Assembly (NCBI GenBank): GCA_959022875.1
Contig: CAUFAM010000074.1
Location: 1 to 6,179 of the forward strand
Direction of reading: 5' to 3'
Source of the DNA: an uncultured Oscillospiraceae bacterium
Lineage (GTDB): Bacteria; Bacillota; Clostridia; Oscillospirales; Oscillospiraceae
Length of the DNA stretch: 6,179 nt
In this document: piece after piece, positions 1 through 5,676 of the stretch
How the letters are laid out: every line of letters starts with the position of its first letter
How positions within the stretch are numbered: position 1 is the stretch's first letter
Program-made: the position numbers and the translations under genes
Notes under the pieces: model-generated
Database searches by the model: none
What the model saw: the letters and a program-made list of their open reading frames with translations, nothing else
What the model was told of the DNA's origin: nothing

Positions 1-83
1 ATCTCTGCTATTCTGCAGTCTGCGTTTTACCCCCAGTGTATTGTTGATGCGGGTTATGTTTGCAACGTTGGAGGGAGATTCCC
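1..83. other. Unassigned left edge
   Basis: This is the short stretch before the MATE gene. One forward frame (frame 1) stays open from base 1 to a TAG at 106-108, so it could be the last 35 codons of an upstream gene overlapping the MATE start. The residues match nothing I recognise and a run this short can occur by chance. No convincing promoter for the MATE gene is visible here; it may lie left of the window or the gene may be co-transcribed with an upstream gene. Confidence 0.3.
70..76 (+). promoter_or_regulatory. SD that sets the MATE start at TTG 84
   Basis: GGAGGGA (70-76) is a strong SD lying about 7-9 nt before an in-frame TTG at 84. The other in-frame TTG, at 60, has only a GGG at 51-53 in front of it. 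An in-frame stop at 45-47 rules out any start further upstream. Confidence 0.75.
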
Positions 84-1430
84 TTGGGAGAGAAGGAAAA
101 TATTTTAGGCACCATGCCTGTGGGACGGCTGGTAATCCACATGTCCTGGCCGATTATGATTTCCATGTTGGTGCAGGCAGTCTATAATCTGGTAGACAGC
201 ATCTTTGTGGCGCAGATCAGCGACAAGGCCTTTCTGGCCCTTTCCTACGCCTATCCCATCCAGACCCTGATGGTGGCTTTCTGTGTGGGCATTGGCGTGG
301 CCTTCAGCGCCATTTTGTCCAAGCGGCTGGGAGAACGGGACATGGCGGGAGCCAGAGACGCGGTGTTTCATGGACTTGTTCTTTACGCCGGGTGCTGGGT
401 GCTGTTTAGCTGCTTTGGCTTGTTGGGGGCGGATGCCTACCTGACAGGATGTACCGGGGATGGCCAGGTGCGGGAAATGGGTATCGCCTATCTGAGAATA
501 TGCTGCCGCCTGTCCTTTGGGATCTGTACCCAGTTCCCCCTGGAGCGGATTCTTCAATCCACCGGCCATCCCGCAGGTTTTATGATCATTCAGGGCAGCG
601 GAGCGGTGATCAATCTGATTCTCGATCCCATCCTCATCTTCGCCTGCAACATGGGCGTGGCGGGGGCGGCAGCAGCCACGGTGATTGGCCAGATTACCGG
701 GGGTGTCATTGGCTGTTTTCTGCTGCGGCGGATCCGAAGGGAGCTGCCCCTGCCCATGCAAGGCTTTTGCATGCAGCGGGAGCTTTTCGAGGAGTATGCA
801 CGGGTCGCACTGCCGGCCGTGCTGATGCAGGCCATGGCCAGCGTAACCGCGCTGGGCCTCAACGGAATTTTGAAGCTGTGGTCAGAAACAGCAGTGTGGG
901 TACTGGGAGTCTATTTCAAGCTTCAGACCTTTGTGTTTATGCCGGTGTTCAGTGTCAACAATGCCATGGTGTCCATTATCAGCTACAACTATGGGGCCGG
1001 TGAGGGAAAACGGGTATCCGCCTGTCTGCGGTTTGGCGTGGGCACGGCGCTGGCGACGGCCCTTGCAGGGGGCTTGGTGCTGTGCCTGGGGGCGGGGTTG
1101 GTGCTGCGGACCTGCTTCCAGGCTGGCGTACAGGCCATGGAGATGGGGGTGCCTGCCCTGCGGATGACGGCGGTGGCCTTCCCGTTTGCTGCGGTGAGCA
1201 TTATTTTGTCCGCGGCCTTTCAGTCCTTGGGGTATAGCCGCTTTTCACTGACGGTTTCCCTGCTGCGCTATGTGGTGCTTCCGCTGCCGGCGGCGCTTCT
1301 TTTAGTAAAGACCGTTCCGGAGTGTTCCTTCTTGTGTTTCCTGGCAGCAGAGGCAGCCACCATGGCTGTGGCCCTTGGCCTTTTCCGTCAGGTGGGAAGA
1401 GCGGCCATATCGTCCGTCAAACGGGCATAA
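84..1430 (+). CDS. MATE family efflux transporter (NorM/DinF type)
   Basis: This is a 448-residue inner-membrane antiporter of the multidrug and toxic compound extrusion family. These proteins export drugs or metabolites using a Na+ or H+ gradient; the substrate here is unknown. The N-terminus carries the typical clostridial pattern LGTMPVGRL, then PIMISMLVQAVYNLVDSIFV, where helix 1 begins. The mid-protein pattern LERILQSTGHP and the second-half pattern IISYNYGAGE are also family hallmarks. Hydrophobic stretches fit twelve helices in two halves, and the length is normal for the family (about 440-460). I chose TTG 84 over TTG 60 because of the SD at 70-76 and because MATE proteins usually start shortly before the LGTMPVG segment. 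It ends at a terminator shared with the convergent membrane gene. No local regulator gene is visible. Confidence 0.94.
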   Translation: MGEKENILGTMPVGRLVIHMSWPIMISMLVQAVYNLVDSIFVAQISDKAFLALSYAYPIQTLMVAFCVGIGVAFSAILSKRLGERDMAGARDAVFHGLVLYAGCWVLFSCFGLLGADAYLTGCTGDGQVREMGIAYLRICCRLSFGICTQFPLERILQSTGHPAGFMIIQGSGAVINLILDPILIFACNMGVAGAAAATVIGQITGGVIGCFLLRRIRRELPLPMQGFCMQRELFEEYARVALPAVLMQAMASVTALGLNGILKLWSETAVWVLGVYFKLQTFVFMPVFSVNNAMVSIISYNYGAGEGKRVSACLRFGVGTALATALAGGLVLCLGAGLVLRTCFQAGVQAMEMGVPALRMTAVAFPFAAVSIILSAAFQSLGYSRFSLTVSLLRYVVLPLPAALLLVKTVPECSFLCFLAAEAATMAVALGLFRQVGRAAISSVKRA

Positions 1431-1464
1431 AAAAACGGTTCCGCAAACAGCGGAACCGTTTTTT
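1429..1464. terminator. Bidirectional terminator, MATE / membrane protein
   Basis: There is a perfect 11-bp stem (1434-1444 with 1450-1460) around the 5-nt loop AAACA. It is flanked by A's on the left and T's on the right, so it gives a U-tract in both directions. It starts inside the MATE stop codon and lies 10 nt past the end of the convergent gene, so it should end both transcripts. Confidence 0.93.
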
Positions 1465-1474
1465 ATCTGTAAAA

Positions 1475-2236
1475 TTACATCATCTTTACCGTATAGTACA
1501 CGAACAGGGCAAAAATCCAGGCCAGCATGACAAAGATGAGATAGTAGGCCACGGCGGCGCCGGCCACCAGGGCGGCCACAACCACAACAATGCTGGCCAA
1601 GCAGCTGGCCAAAATCACACCGTAAGAGCAGCCCGCAGGAAGGAACTGGACAGGAACCTTCAGGGGGAGCAGGCCGTCGTTCTTTTTTAAAAACAGGGTG
1701 ACAGCCAGAACCAGGATGATGGCCACCAGAATGAGGGCGACCTCATAGCTCACGCCGCTGGCGTAGCGCACAAACCACAAAGCCAGCACAGACATGCCGG
1801 TGGCGGTGGCAGAGAGGAAAAATTCCTTCTGATAGATATAATAGATCACAGACAATACAGCCCAGGCAACCACCAGCCAGAACAGCATGGACATCCCGGT
1901 GGACTTATACTTCAGCACCACATGGGAGCAGATGGTAAGGGCACCGCCTGCTGTGGCAATGAGCAGAGGGATAATTGCCTTTTGAGCCATTCTGGCCTTG
2001 ATGAAGGCCCAGACCAGGCAAACAACGGCCACAGCCAGGCCGGCAATCCGAACAGCCTTTAAGACACTTTGAAGCACGACAACAATTTCGATCTCGTCTA
2101 CAAAGTAATTGATATAAAAACGGTTGACAAGAACCAGAAGCCCTTCCAGAACAACAGCCGCCGCAATCCAGAGCAGTGCGCGGGTCAGGGCGACGTCTTC
2201 CTGGTGGCGCCGTGCTTCTCTCTGCTTTTTATCCAT
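1475..2236 (-). CDS. Uncharacterised polytopic membrane protein, about 8 helices
   Basis: I do not recognise this family. The 253-residue protein has a charged, Lys/Arg-rich N-terminus (residues 1-19, MDKKQREARR...) and then about eight hydrophobic segments near residues 20-38, 62-80, 87-107, 116-135, 139-158, 164-184, 205-226 and 229-249. Short charged loops include KKND at 184-187, and the protein ends in a Lys-Met-Met tail. No catalytic motif, transporter signature or lipobox is visible. The start is ATG 2236, with AAGGAG (2248-2253) upstream. A longer frame opens at ATG 2299, but that codon would lie only about 10 nt inside the predicted transcript and has no SD. The gene is monocistronic: it has its own promoter at 2316-2344 and shares a terminator with the MATE gene. 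A function cannot be assigned; the coding call itself is supported by promoter, SD, hydrophobic pattern and terminator together. Confidence 0.82.
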   Translation of the reverse strand: MDKKQREARRHQEDVALTRALLWIAAAVVLEGLLVLVNRFYINYFVDEIEIVVVLQSVLKAVRIAGLAVAVVCLVWAFIKARMAQKAIIPLLIATAGGALTICSHVVLKYKSTGMSMLFWLVVAWAVLSVIYYIYQKEFFLSATATGMSVLALWFVRYASGVSYEVALILVAIILVLAVTLFLKKNDGLLPLKVPVQFLPAGCSYGVILASCLASIVVVVAALVAGAAVAYYLIFVMLAWIFALFVYYTVKMM

Positions 2237-2247
2237 GCGTATCCAAT

Positions 2248-2253
2248 CTCCTT
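2248..2253 (-). promoter_or_regulatory. SD of the membrane protein gene
   Basis: AAGGAG on the - strand lies 11 nt before ATG 2236. The spacing is a little long, but no other in-frame start is closer. It supports 2236 rather than 2299 as the start. Confidence 0.7.
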
Positions 2254-2257
2254 GACG

Positions 2258-2274
2258 CGGACCGTCCAGGTCCG
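2258..2274 (-). promoter_or_regulatory. Leader hairpin before the SD
   Basis: A perfect 6-bp inverted repeat, CGGACC/GGTCCG, surrounds a 5-nt loop in the leader of the membrane protein gene and ends 4 nt before the SD. It has no following U-tract, so it is not an intrinsic terminator. It could affect mRNA stability or ribosome access, or be chance. Confidence 0.45.
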
Positions 2275-2315
2275 AAGAGTGTGCCGCCGTTGGCGACATA
2301 TCCGATCAGTTTATT

Positions 2316-2344
2316 ATTGTACCAGATGGTAATTTTATTTGCAA
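2316..2344 (-). promoter_or_regulatory. Sigma-A promoter of the membrane protein gene
   Basis: On the - strand, -35 TTGCAA (2339-2344), a 17-nt spacer and -10 TACAAT (2316-2321), preceded by TGG as an extended -10 element. Transcription should start near 2309, giving a leader of about 70 nt. Confidence 0.82.
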
Positions 2345-2410
2345 GTAATAAAAGGGAAAAACAGTCGAAATTAAAGAAATGTTAATAAATTCGGAAAATT
2401 CCGGTTTCAA

Positions 2411-2446
2411 GGAAAACTCGCCGCAGGCGGAAAGGCCTGCGACGAG
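2411..2446 (-). terminator. Terminator of tRNA-Thr
   Basis: Read on the - strand, a 12-bp GC-rich stem (2435-2446 with 2417-2428, one G-U pair) has a 6-nt loop and is followed by TTTT. The stem begins one nucleotide after the tRNA CCA end, so it defines the tRNA as a single-gene transcript. The U-tract is short but the stem is very strong. Confidence 0.85.
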
Positions 2447-2447
2447 C

Positions 2448-2522
2448 TGGAGCTAGTGGTGGGAATCGAACCCACGGCCTGCTCATTACGAGTGAGCTGC
2501 TCTACCCCTGAGCCACACTAGC
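2448..2522 (-). tRNA. tRNA-Thr (anticodon CGT)
   Basis: The full cloverleaf can be drawn: a 7-bp acceptor stem GCTAGTG/CACTAGC, D-arm GCTC-AGGGGTA-GAGC, anticodon stem GCTCA/TGAGC with loop CTCGTAA, and T-arm GTGGG-TTCGATT-CCCAC. The central loop triplet is CGT, which reads the threonine codon ACG. The G1-C72 and C2-G71 pairs fit known threonine identity elements. The discriminator is U, and CCA is encoded (2448-2450). The body is 72 nt, or 75 nt with CCA, and the D-loop is short. It is a single gene with its own promoter and terminator. Confidence 0.97.
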
Positions 2523-2537
2523 AAATAGTGCTTCAGT

Positions 2538-2566
2538 ATTATACCTATTTTATTCAAATTCGTCAA
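2538..2566 (-). promoter_or_regulatory. Strong promoter of tRNA-Thr
   Basis: On the - strand, -35 TTGACG (2561-2566), a 17-nt spacer and a perfect -10 TATAAT (2538-2543). Transcription should start near 2530, about 8 nt before the mature tRNA 5' end. One mismatch from consensus overall is in keeping with a stable-RNA gene. Confidence 0.9.
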
Positions 2567-2586
2567 GGGGGGAGTTTATCACAAAA

Positions 2587-2621
2587 GTTCGAACAACCAG
2601 GACCGGGATTTCAGCTATACT
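2587..2621 (+). promoter_or_regulatory. Possible ptb-buk control region
   Basis: This part of the 153-nt gap between the tRNA and ptb holds an 8-bp perfect palindrome, GTTCGAAC (2587-2594), and a -10-like TATACT (2616-2621). No good -35 lies at 16-19 nt spacing from it. If this is the promoter, it is weak or needs an activator. I cannot identify a known operator. Confidence 0.3.
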
Positions 2622-2624
2622 TTT

Positions 2625-2646
2625 GGAGGCCTGCATGATAAAATAA
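2625..2646 (+). promoter_or_regulatory. SD plus three-codon ORF (Met-Ile-Lys-stop) before ptb
   Basis: GGAGG (2625-2629) sits 5 nt before ATG 2635, which is followed by ATA, AAA and TAA, giving a three-codon frame that ends 29 nt before the ptb start. SD and spacing are as good as those of real genes here. It could be a leader minigene or chance. If transcription starts at the TATACT-linked site, this SD would lie at or before the RNA 5' end and the frame would not be read. Confidence 0.3.
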
Positions 2647-2664
2647 ACCAAACAAAAATGAAGC

Positions 2665-2670
2665 GAGGAA
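2665..2670 (+). promoter_or_regulatory. SD that sets the ptb start at ATG 2676
   Basis: GAGGAA ends 5 nt before ATG 2676. The earlier in-frame ATG at 2658 has no SD before it (only an A/C-rich run), and this SD lies inside the extra codons. Confidence 0.82.
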
Positions 2671-2675
2671 CAACC

Positions 2676-3593
2676 ATGGTCATCTCAAACTTTAGCCAAT
2701 TGAAGGAAAAGCTCCACGACCTTCCGGTAAAGCGGGCGGTAGTGGCTGCGGCCCATGACGAGCACACCCTCCAGGCTGTGTTTGCGGCCCGGCGGGACGG
2801 ATTCATCCGCCCTGTGCTGGTGGGGGAGGGGGAGGAGATCCGCTGCATAGCCCGCCGCCTTGGAGAGCCCTTGGAGGAGGATCAGGTAATTGAGGCTTCC
2901 GGAGAACAGGCCTGCGCCCAGCAGGCGGTGGCGCTGATCCGGGAGGGCAGAGGAGATCTGCTCATCAAAGGGATGCTTCAGACGGGCGCCATGCTGAAGG
3001 CTGTGGTGTCTAAAGAAAACGGGATTCGCCGCAGCGAGGTGATGTCCCACGTGGCCATTCTGGATGTGCCCTCCTATCATAAGCTGCTGTTTATCACCGA
3101 TGGAGGCATGGTAGTAGCCCCTGATCTGAAGCAGAAGCGGCACATTTTAAAAAATGCAGTAGAATTTTGTCATTTTCTGGGCTACGAGAACCCCAAGGCG
3201 GCGGTGCTGTGCGCCGTGGAGACGGTCACATCTGCCATGCCTGAGACGCAGGATGCACAGCAGCTGAAGCTGGAGGGGGAACAGGGGGCCTTTGGCGCCT
3301 GCCAGGTGGAGGGCCCCATCTCTCTGGATTTGGCAACGGACCGGGAGGCCGCCCTCACCAAGCACTATCAAAGTCCCGTGGCTGGGGACGCGGACATCCT
3401 GCTGGTGCCTGCCATTGCTGTGGGAAACGTGCTGGGCAAGGCCCTCTACGGCCTGGCAGGCGGCGAGATGGCCGGAGTGGTGCTGGGGGCACAGGTGCCC
3501 ATTACCGTCAATTCCAGAGGGGCCAGCGCCCAGGAAAAATATTGGTCCATTTTGATCAGCGCGGCCATGGGCAGCGCATGCCAGGCAATTTGA
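2676..3593 (+). CDS. ptb: Phosphate butyryltransferase
   Basis: This cytoplasmic enzyme converts butyryl-CoA and phosphate to butyryl-phosphate and CoA, the step before butyrate kinase. The 305-residue length is typical of Ptb. Visible family segments are GDLLIKGMLQTG (93-104), SHVAILDVPSYHKLLFITDGG (first part at 124-138, TDGG at 141-144), VEGPISLDLA (211-220), SPVAGDADILLVPAIAVGN (233-251) with GKAL following, and VPITVNSRGASAQEKYWSI (274-292). The GPISLDLA and SPVAGDADILLVP patterns favour Ptb over phosphate acetyltransferase, and the adjacent butyrate kinase gene confirms the pairing. I chose ATG 2676 because of the SD at 2665-2670; the alternative start at 2658 would add six residues. 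It is the first gene of a two-gene operon, with 13 nt to buk. The true acyl group could also be a branched chain such as isobutyryl, which the sequence cannot settle. Confidence 0.94.
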   Translation: MVISNFSQLKEKLHDLPVKRAVVAAAHDEHTLQAVFAARRDGFIRPVLVGEGEEIRCIARRLGEPLEEDQVIEASGEQACAQQAVALIREGRGDLLIKGMLQTGAMLKAVVSKENGIRRSEVMSHVAILDVPSYHKLLFITDGGMVVAPDLKQKRHILKNAVEFCHFLGYENPKAAVLCAVETVTSAMPETQDAQQLKLEGEQGAFGACQVEGPISLDLATDREAALTKHYQSPVAGDADILLVPAIAVGNVLGKALYGLAGGEMAGVVLGAQVPITVNSRGASAQEKYWSILISAAMGSACQAI

Positions 3594-3606
3594 AAGGAGA
3601 CCACCC

Positions 3607-4695
3607 ATGGCGTATCACATTTTGGTTTTAAATCCCGGCTCCACCAGCACCAAGGCTGCGGTGTACGAGGATGAACACCCCCTGATGATGAAGAGCTTTC
3701 CCCATACCAACCGGGATCTGGCCCCCTATCCGACCCTGAACGACCAGCTGGACTACCGGGTAGCGCTGGTGCGGGGATGGCTGGCCCAGGAGGGCTATGA
3801 CCTGGCAAACTTATCTGCGGTGGTGGGCCGGGGAGGGATTATTCCCAATATTGTGGCCGGAGGCTACCTGGTGGATGATCAGCTGGAGGATTGTCTGCTT
3901 CATCACACGGTGTTCGACCACGCTTCCAATCTGGGTGGCCTGATGGCCCGCTCCTTTGCCCAGCCCCTGCACATTCCGGCCTATATCTATGACGCGGTGA
4001 CCAGTGATGAGCTGCTGCCTGAGGCAAGGGTGACGGGGTTTCGGGAGGTGACCCGCACCAGCTTCTGCCATGTGCTCAACGCCCGGGCCACCGGCCATAA
4101 ATATGCCCAGGCTATGGGGCGCCGCTATGAGGATATGAATTTGGTGGTGGCCCATCTGGGAGGCGGGATCTCCATCTCCGCCCATAGCCACGGGCGGATC
4201 ATCGACTCGGTGTCCGATGACGCAGGGCCGTTTTCCCCTGACCGGGCGGGCAGCCTCAACATGCTGTATGTGGTGGATCTTTGCTATTCGGGCAAGTACA
4301 CTAAGGCGGAGATGCTCAAAAAACTCCGGGGCGAGGGTGGAATGTCCGCTCTGCTGGGGACCCATGACTGCCAGGAGGTGGAGCGCCGCATTGCCCAGGG
4401 GGACGAGTGGGCGGCTCTGGTCTATCAGGCCCAGGCCCTTCAGATTGCCAAGGGTGTGGGCATTATGCTGGGGTGCTTTACCCAGCTGATTGATGCGGTC
4501 ATTCTCACCGGAGGCCTGGCAAACTCCAAGAAGCTCACCGGAATGGTCATCGACTACCTCCACAACCTCTGCCGGGTGGTGGTGATCCCCGGGGAAAATG
4601 AGATGGAAGCGCTGGCCCTGGGGACACTGCGGATTCTCCGGGGGGAGGAGAGCTGTCACACCTACCGGCCTGGGTTTGCACCGGAAACAAACTAA
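3607..4695 (+). CDS. buk: Butyrate kinase
   Basis: This 362-residue enzyme of the acetate/butyrate kinase (ASKHA) fold transfers phosphate from butyryl-phosphate to ADP, giving butyrate and ATP. Key segments are the N-terminal nucleotide-phosphate loop NPGSTSTK (9-16), VVGRGG (72-77), HASNLGG (105-111), HVLNARA (155-161), the kinase signature VAHLGGGISI (181-190), GPFSPDRAG (207-215), ILTGGLA (299-305) and GENEMEALALG (329-339). The spacing and the short N-terminus fit butyrate kinase rather than the longer acetate kinase (about 400). The SD AAGGAGA (3594-3600) overlaps the end of ptb and lies 6 nt from ATG 3607, so the genes are very likely co-transcribed. A strong terminator starts within the stop codon and ends the operon. 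Nothing is missing from the active-site motifs. Confidence 0.97.
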   Translation: MAYHILVLNPGSTSTKAAVYEDEHPLMMKSFPHTNRDLAPYPTLNDQLDYRVALVRGWLAQEGYDLANLSAVVGRGGIIPNIVAGGYLVDDQLEDCLLHHTVFDHASNLGGLMARSFAQPLHIPAYIYDAVTSDELLPEARVTGFREVTRTSFCHVLNARATGHKYAQAMGRRYEDMNLVVAHLGGGISISAHSHGRIIDSVSDDAGPFSPDRAGSLNMLYVVDLCYSGKYTKAEMLKKLRGEGGMSALLGTHDCQEVERRIAQGDEWAALVYQAQALQIAKGVGIMLGCFTQLIDAVILTGGLANSKKLTGMVIDYLHNLCRVVVIPGENEMEALALGTLRILRGEESCHTYRPGFAPETN

Positions 4696-4735
4696 AAAAC
4701 AGGGACAAGCTTTCAACGCTTGTCCCTGTTTTTTT
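4694..4735. terminator. Bidirectional terminator, buk / enzyme I-like gene
   Basis: A perfect 13-bp stem (4698-4710 with 4718-4730) has a 7-nt loop and is extended by A-T pairs to about 17 bp. A's on the left and T's on the right give U-tracts in both directions. It begins in the buk stop codon and lies about 10 nt past the stop of the convergent gene, so it ends both. Confidence 0.95.
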
Positions 4736-4744
4736 GCAGAGTGA

Positions 4745-5500
4745 TCAAAGAGCAGCATATTCCACCGGGCAGCCCTTGGCCTGGTAGCGCTCCCGGAGCT
4801 GTTCCTGCTGGGCCGGTTCCGGATCCAGGTAAATTTTTCCCGTGTAGCCATCCATCAGTGCCAGGTGCCCCTCCCACTTGGCGGCCAGATTGACCTCGAT
4901 GATAGAGGGGATGTGGAAAGCGCGGATGAGCATAGCGGTGTGGCTGTCCAGGCTGCCCTTCCGGGCAATCAGTCCCAGCAGACGGTTTTGGTCAAAGTCC
5001 ATGACCTCACTGGGGAGAAAGTCATCGGAAACCAAAATGGCGGGGGCCTCCATGCTCAGCTCCTGCCGGTTTCCCATCAGGGCACGGATGACCCGTTGGG
5101 AGATGTCGCGGATGTCTGCGGCCCGGGCACGCATGTAGGGGCTGTCCATGGCGGAAAAGGCGGAGGAAAAGCTGAGCTCGGTCATCTGTACAGCGTACTC
5201 CGCGGTAACGCCCCGCCCCTGGATCAGCCGGCGGACGGTTTCCACATAATCCCGATCCTCCAACAGGAGGCTGTGGATGTTAAAAATGGAGGCCACCGAC
5301 TCTCCAACCCGGTCCCGGGCCTGTATGTAAAAGGAGCCCAGCTCTTCAATGGCCACTTGCTGGGCCTGATGAAAGCGAGTAATTTCCTGCCTCCAGTTAT
5401 TCTGGGTGTAGAGCTGGGGGGAGGGCATGGGACGCCGGTAGTAACACAGACGGCCAGCCACAATCTGTTCCATAATGGGCTTACCCGCCAAAACCTGCAC
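4745..5500 (-). CDS. Stand-alone PTS enzyme I N-terminal domain protein
   Basis: The 251 residues match only the N-terminal half of PEP-protein phosphotransferase (PtsI, usually about 540-575 residues). Residues 4-21 fit the first strand segment, 35-145 the helical HPr-binding subdomain (with MDSPYMRARAADIRDISQRV at 118-137, typical of clostridial PtsI), and 150-226 the swivelling phospho-histidine subdomain. The active-site segment is GSLDSHTAM (182-190) with H187, close to H189 of E. coli; Asp185 replaces the usual Thr of the TSH motif. DGYTGKIYLDP (217-227) closes the domain. The C-terminal PEP-binding barrel is absent: the stop comes at the domain boundary and is followed about 10 nt later by a terminator, with no remnant coding. 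The start is GTG 5500 with SD AAGGGGGTG (5506-5514). Known: the isolated enzyme I N-domain can swap phosphate with HPr but cannot use PEP. Inferred: a regulatory or phosphate-relay role, or a decayed ptsI copy. Confidence 0.87.
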   Translation of the reverse strand: MQVLAGKPIMEQIVAGRLCYYRRPMPSPQLYTQNNWRQEITRFHQAQQVAIEELGSFYIQARDRVGESVASIFNIHSLLLEDRDYVETVRRLIQGRGVTAEYAVQMTELSFSSAFSAMDSPYMRARAADIRDISQRVIRALMGNRQELSMEAPAILVSDDFLPSEVMDFDQNRLLGLIARKGSLDSHTAMLIRAFHIPSIIEVNLAAKWEGHLALMDGYTGKIYLDPEPAQQEQLRERYQAKGCPVEYAAL

Positions 5501-5505
5501 TTTGC

Positions 5506-5514
5506 CACCCCCTT
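5506..5514 (-). promoter_or_regulatory. SD for the GTG start of the enzyme I-like gene
   Basis: AAGGGGGTG on the - strand differs from the consensus AAGGAGGTG at one base and lies 5 nt before GTG 5500. It supports this non-ATG start over the internal ATG at residue 10. Confidence 0.8.
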
Positions 5515-5541
5515 GATCGGCAGAGAATAATATTTTTTTAG

Positions 5542-5570
5542 ATTATAGCCTGTTGCTTTTGTTTTGTAAA
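5542..5570 (-). promoter_or_regulatory. Promoter of the enzyme I-like gene
   Basis: On the - strand, -35 TTTACA (5565-5570), a 17-nt spacer and a perfect -10 TATAAT (5542-5547). The predicted start near 5535 gives a leader of about 35 nt. A promoter this good argues that the gene is expressed rather than a silent remnant. Confidence 0.87.
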
Positions 5571-5618
5571 GACCAGTTTCTTCCAAATGGGTCCTTATAA
5601 AGCGTGTATTGTGGAAAG

Positions 5619-5674
5619 AAAAATCCGGGCCCGGCGTGGTGCCAACCCCTTGAAGCGCCGGACTGGGAATTTTT
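5619..5674. terminator. Terminator-like hairpin between divergent promoters
   Basis: A long imperfect inverted repeat. The inner stem is a perfect 6 bp (CCGGCG 5631-5636 with CGCCGG 5656-5661) around a 19-nt loop. It is extended outward by further pairs with two mismatches and one bulge to AAAAA (5619-5623) opposite TTTTT (5670-5674). It looks like an intrinsic terminator in both directions, yet it sits between two promoters that point away from it, where no known transcript should end. The left arm contains the 10-bp palindrome CCGGGCCCGG (5625-5634). Confidence 0.55.
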
Positions 5675-5676
5675 GC

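Noticed and set aside
1..108. Possible C-terminus of an upstream gene in frame 1
   Set aside because: Only 35 codons, no recognisable motif, and it would overlap the MATE start; kept only as a note on the left edge.
105..761. - strand open frame (218 codons) and the + strand frame 449-1003 inside the MATE gene
   Set aside because: Both overlap the clear MATE coding frame and have low-complexity, non-protein-like composition.
2237..2299. Longer start (ATG 2299) for the membrane protein
   Set aside because: It would begin about 10 nt after the predicted transcript start with no SD, and the extra residues run through the leader hairpins. ATG 2236 has an SD.
2392..2403. Inverted repeat CGGAA-AA-TTCCG between the tRNA terminator and the membrane gene promoter
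   Set aside because: It is a short, AT-centred repeat about 48 bp upstream of the -35, with no other support as an operator.
2448..2522. tRNA-Thr as an integration site for a mobile element
   Set aside because: No integrase, no repeated tRNA 3' fragment and no composition break were seen on either side.
3811..4851. Long - strand open frame (346 codons) over buk and the terminator
   Set aside because: It is antisense to a fully convincing butyrate kinase, crosses the terminator, and its protein is a Pro/His/Gly-rich sequence typical of the shadow frame of a GC-rich gene.
4745..5500. Frameshifted full-length ptsI
   Set aside because: No coding remnant of the C-terminal PEP-binding domain follows the stop; only a 10-nt gap, the shared terminator and buk lie there.
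4865..5530. + strand open frame (221 codons) opposite the enzyme I-like gene
   Set aside because: It is antisense to a recognisable protein with promoter and SD, and has no family features of its own.
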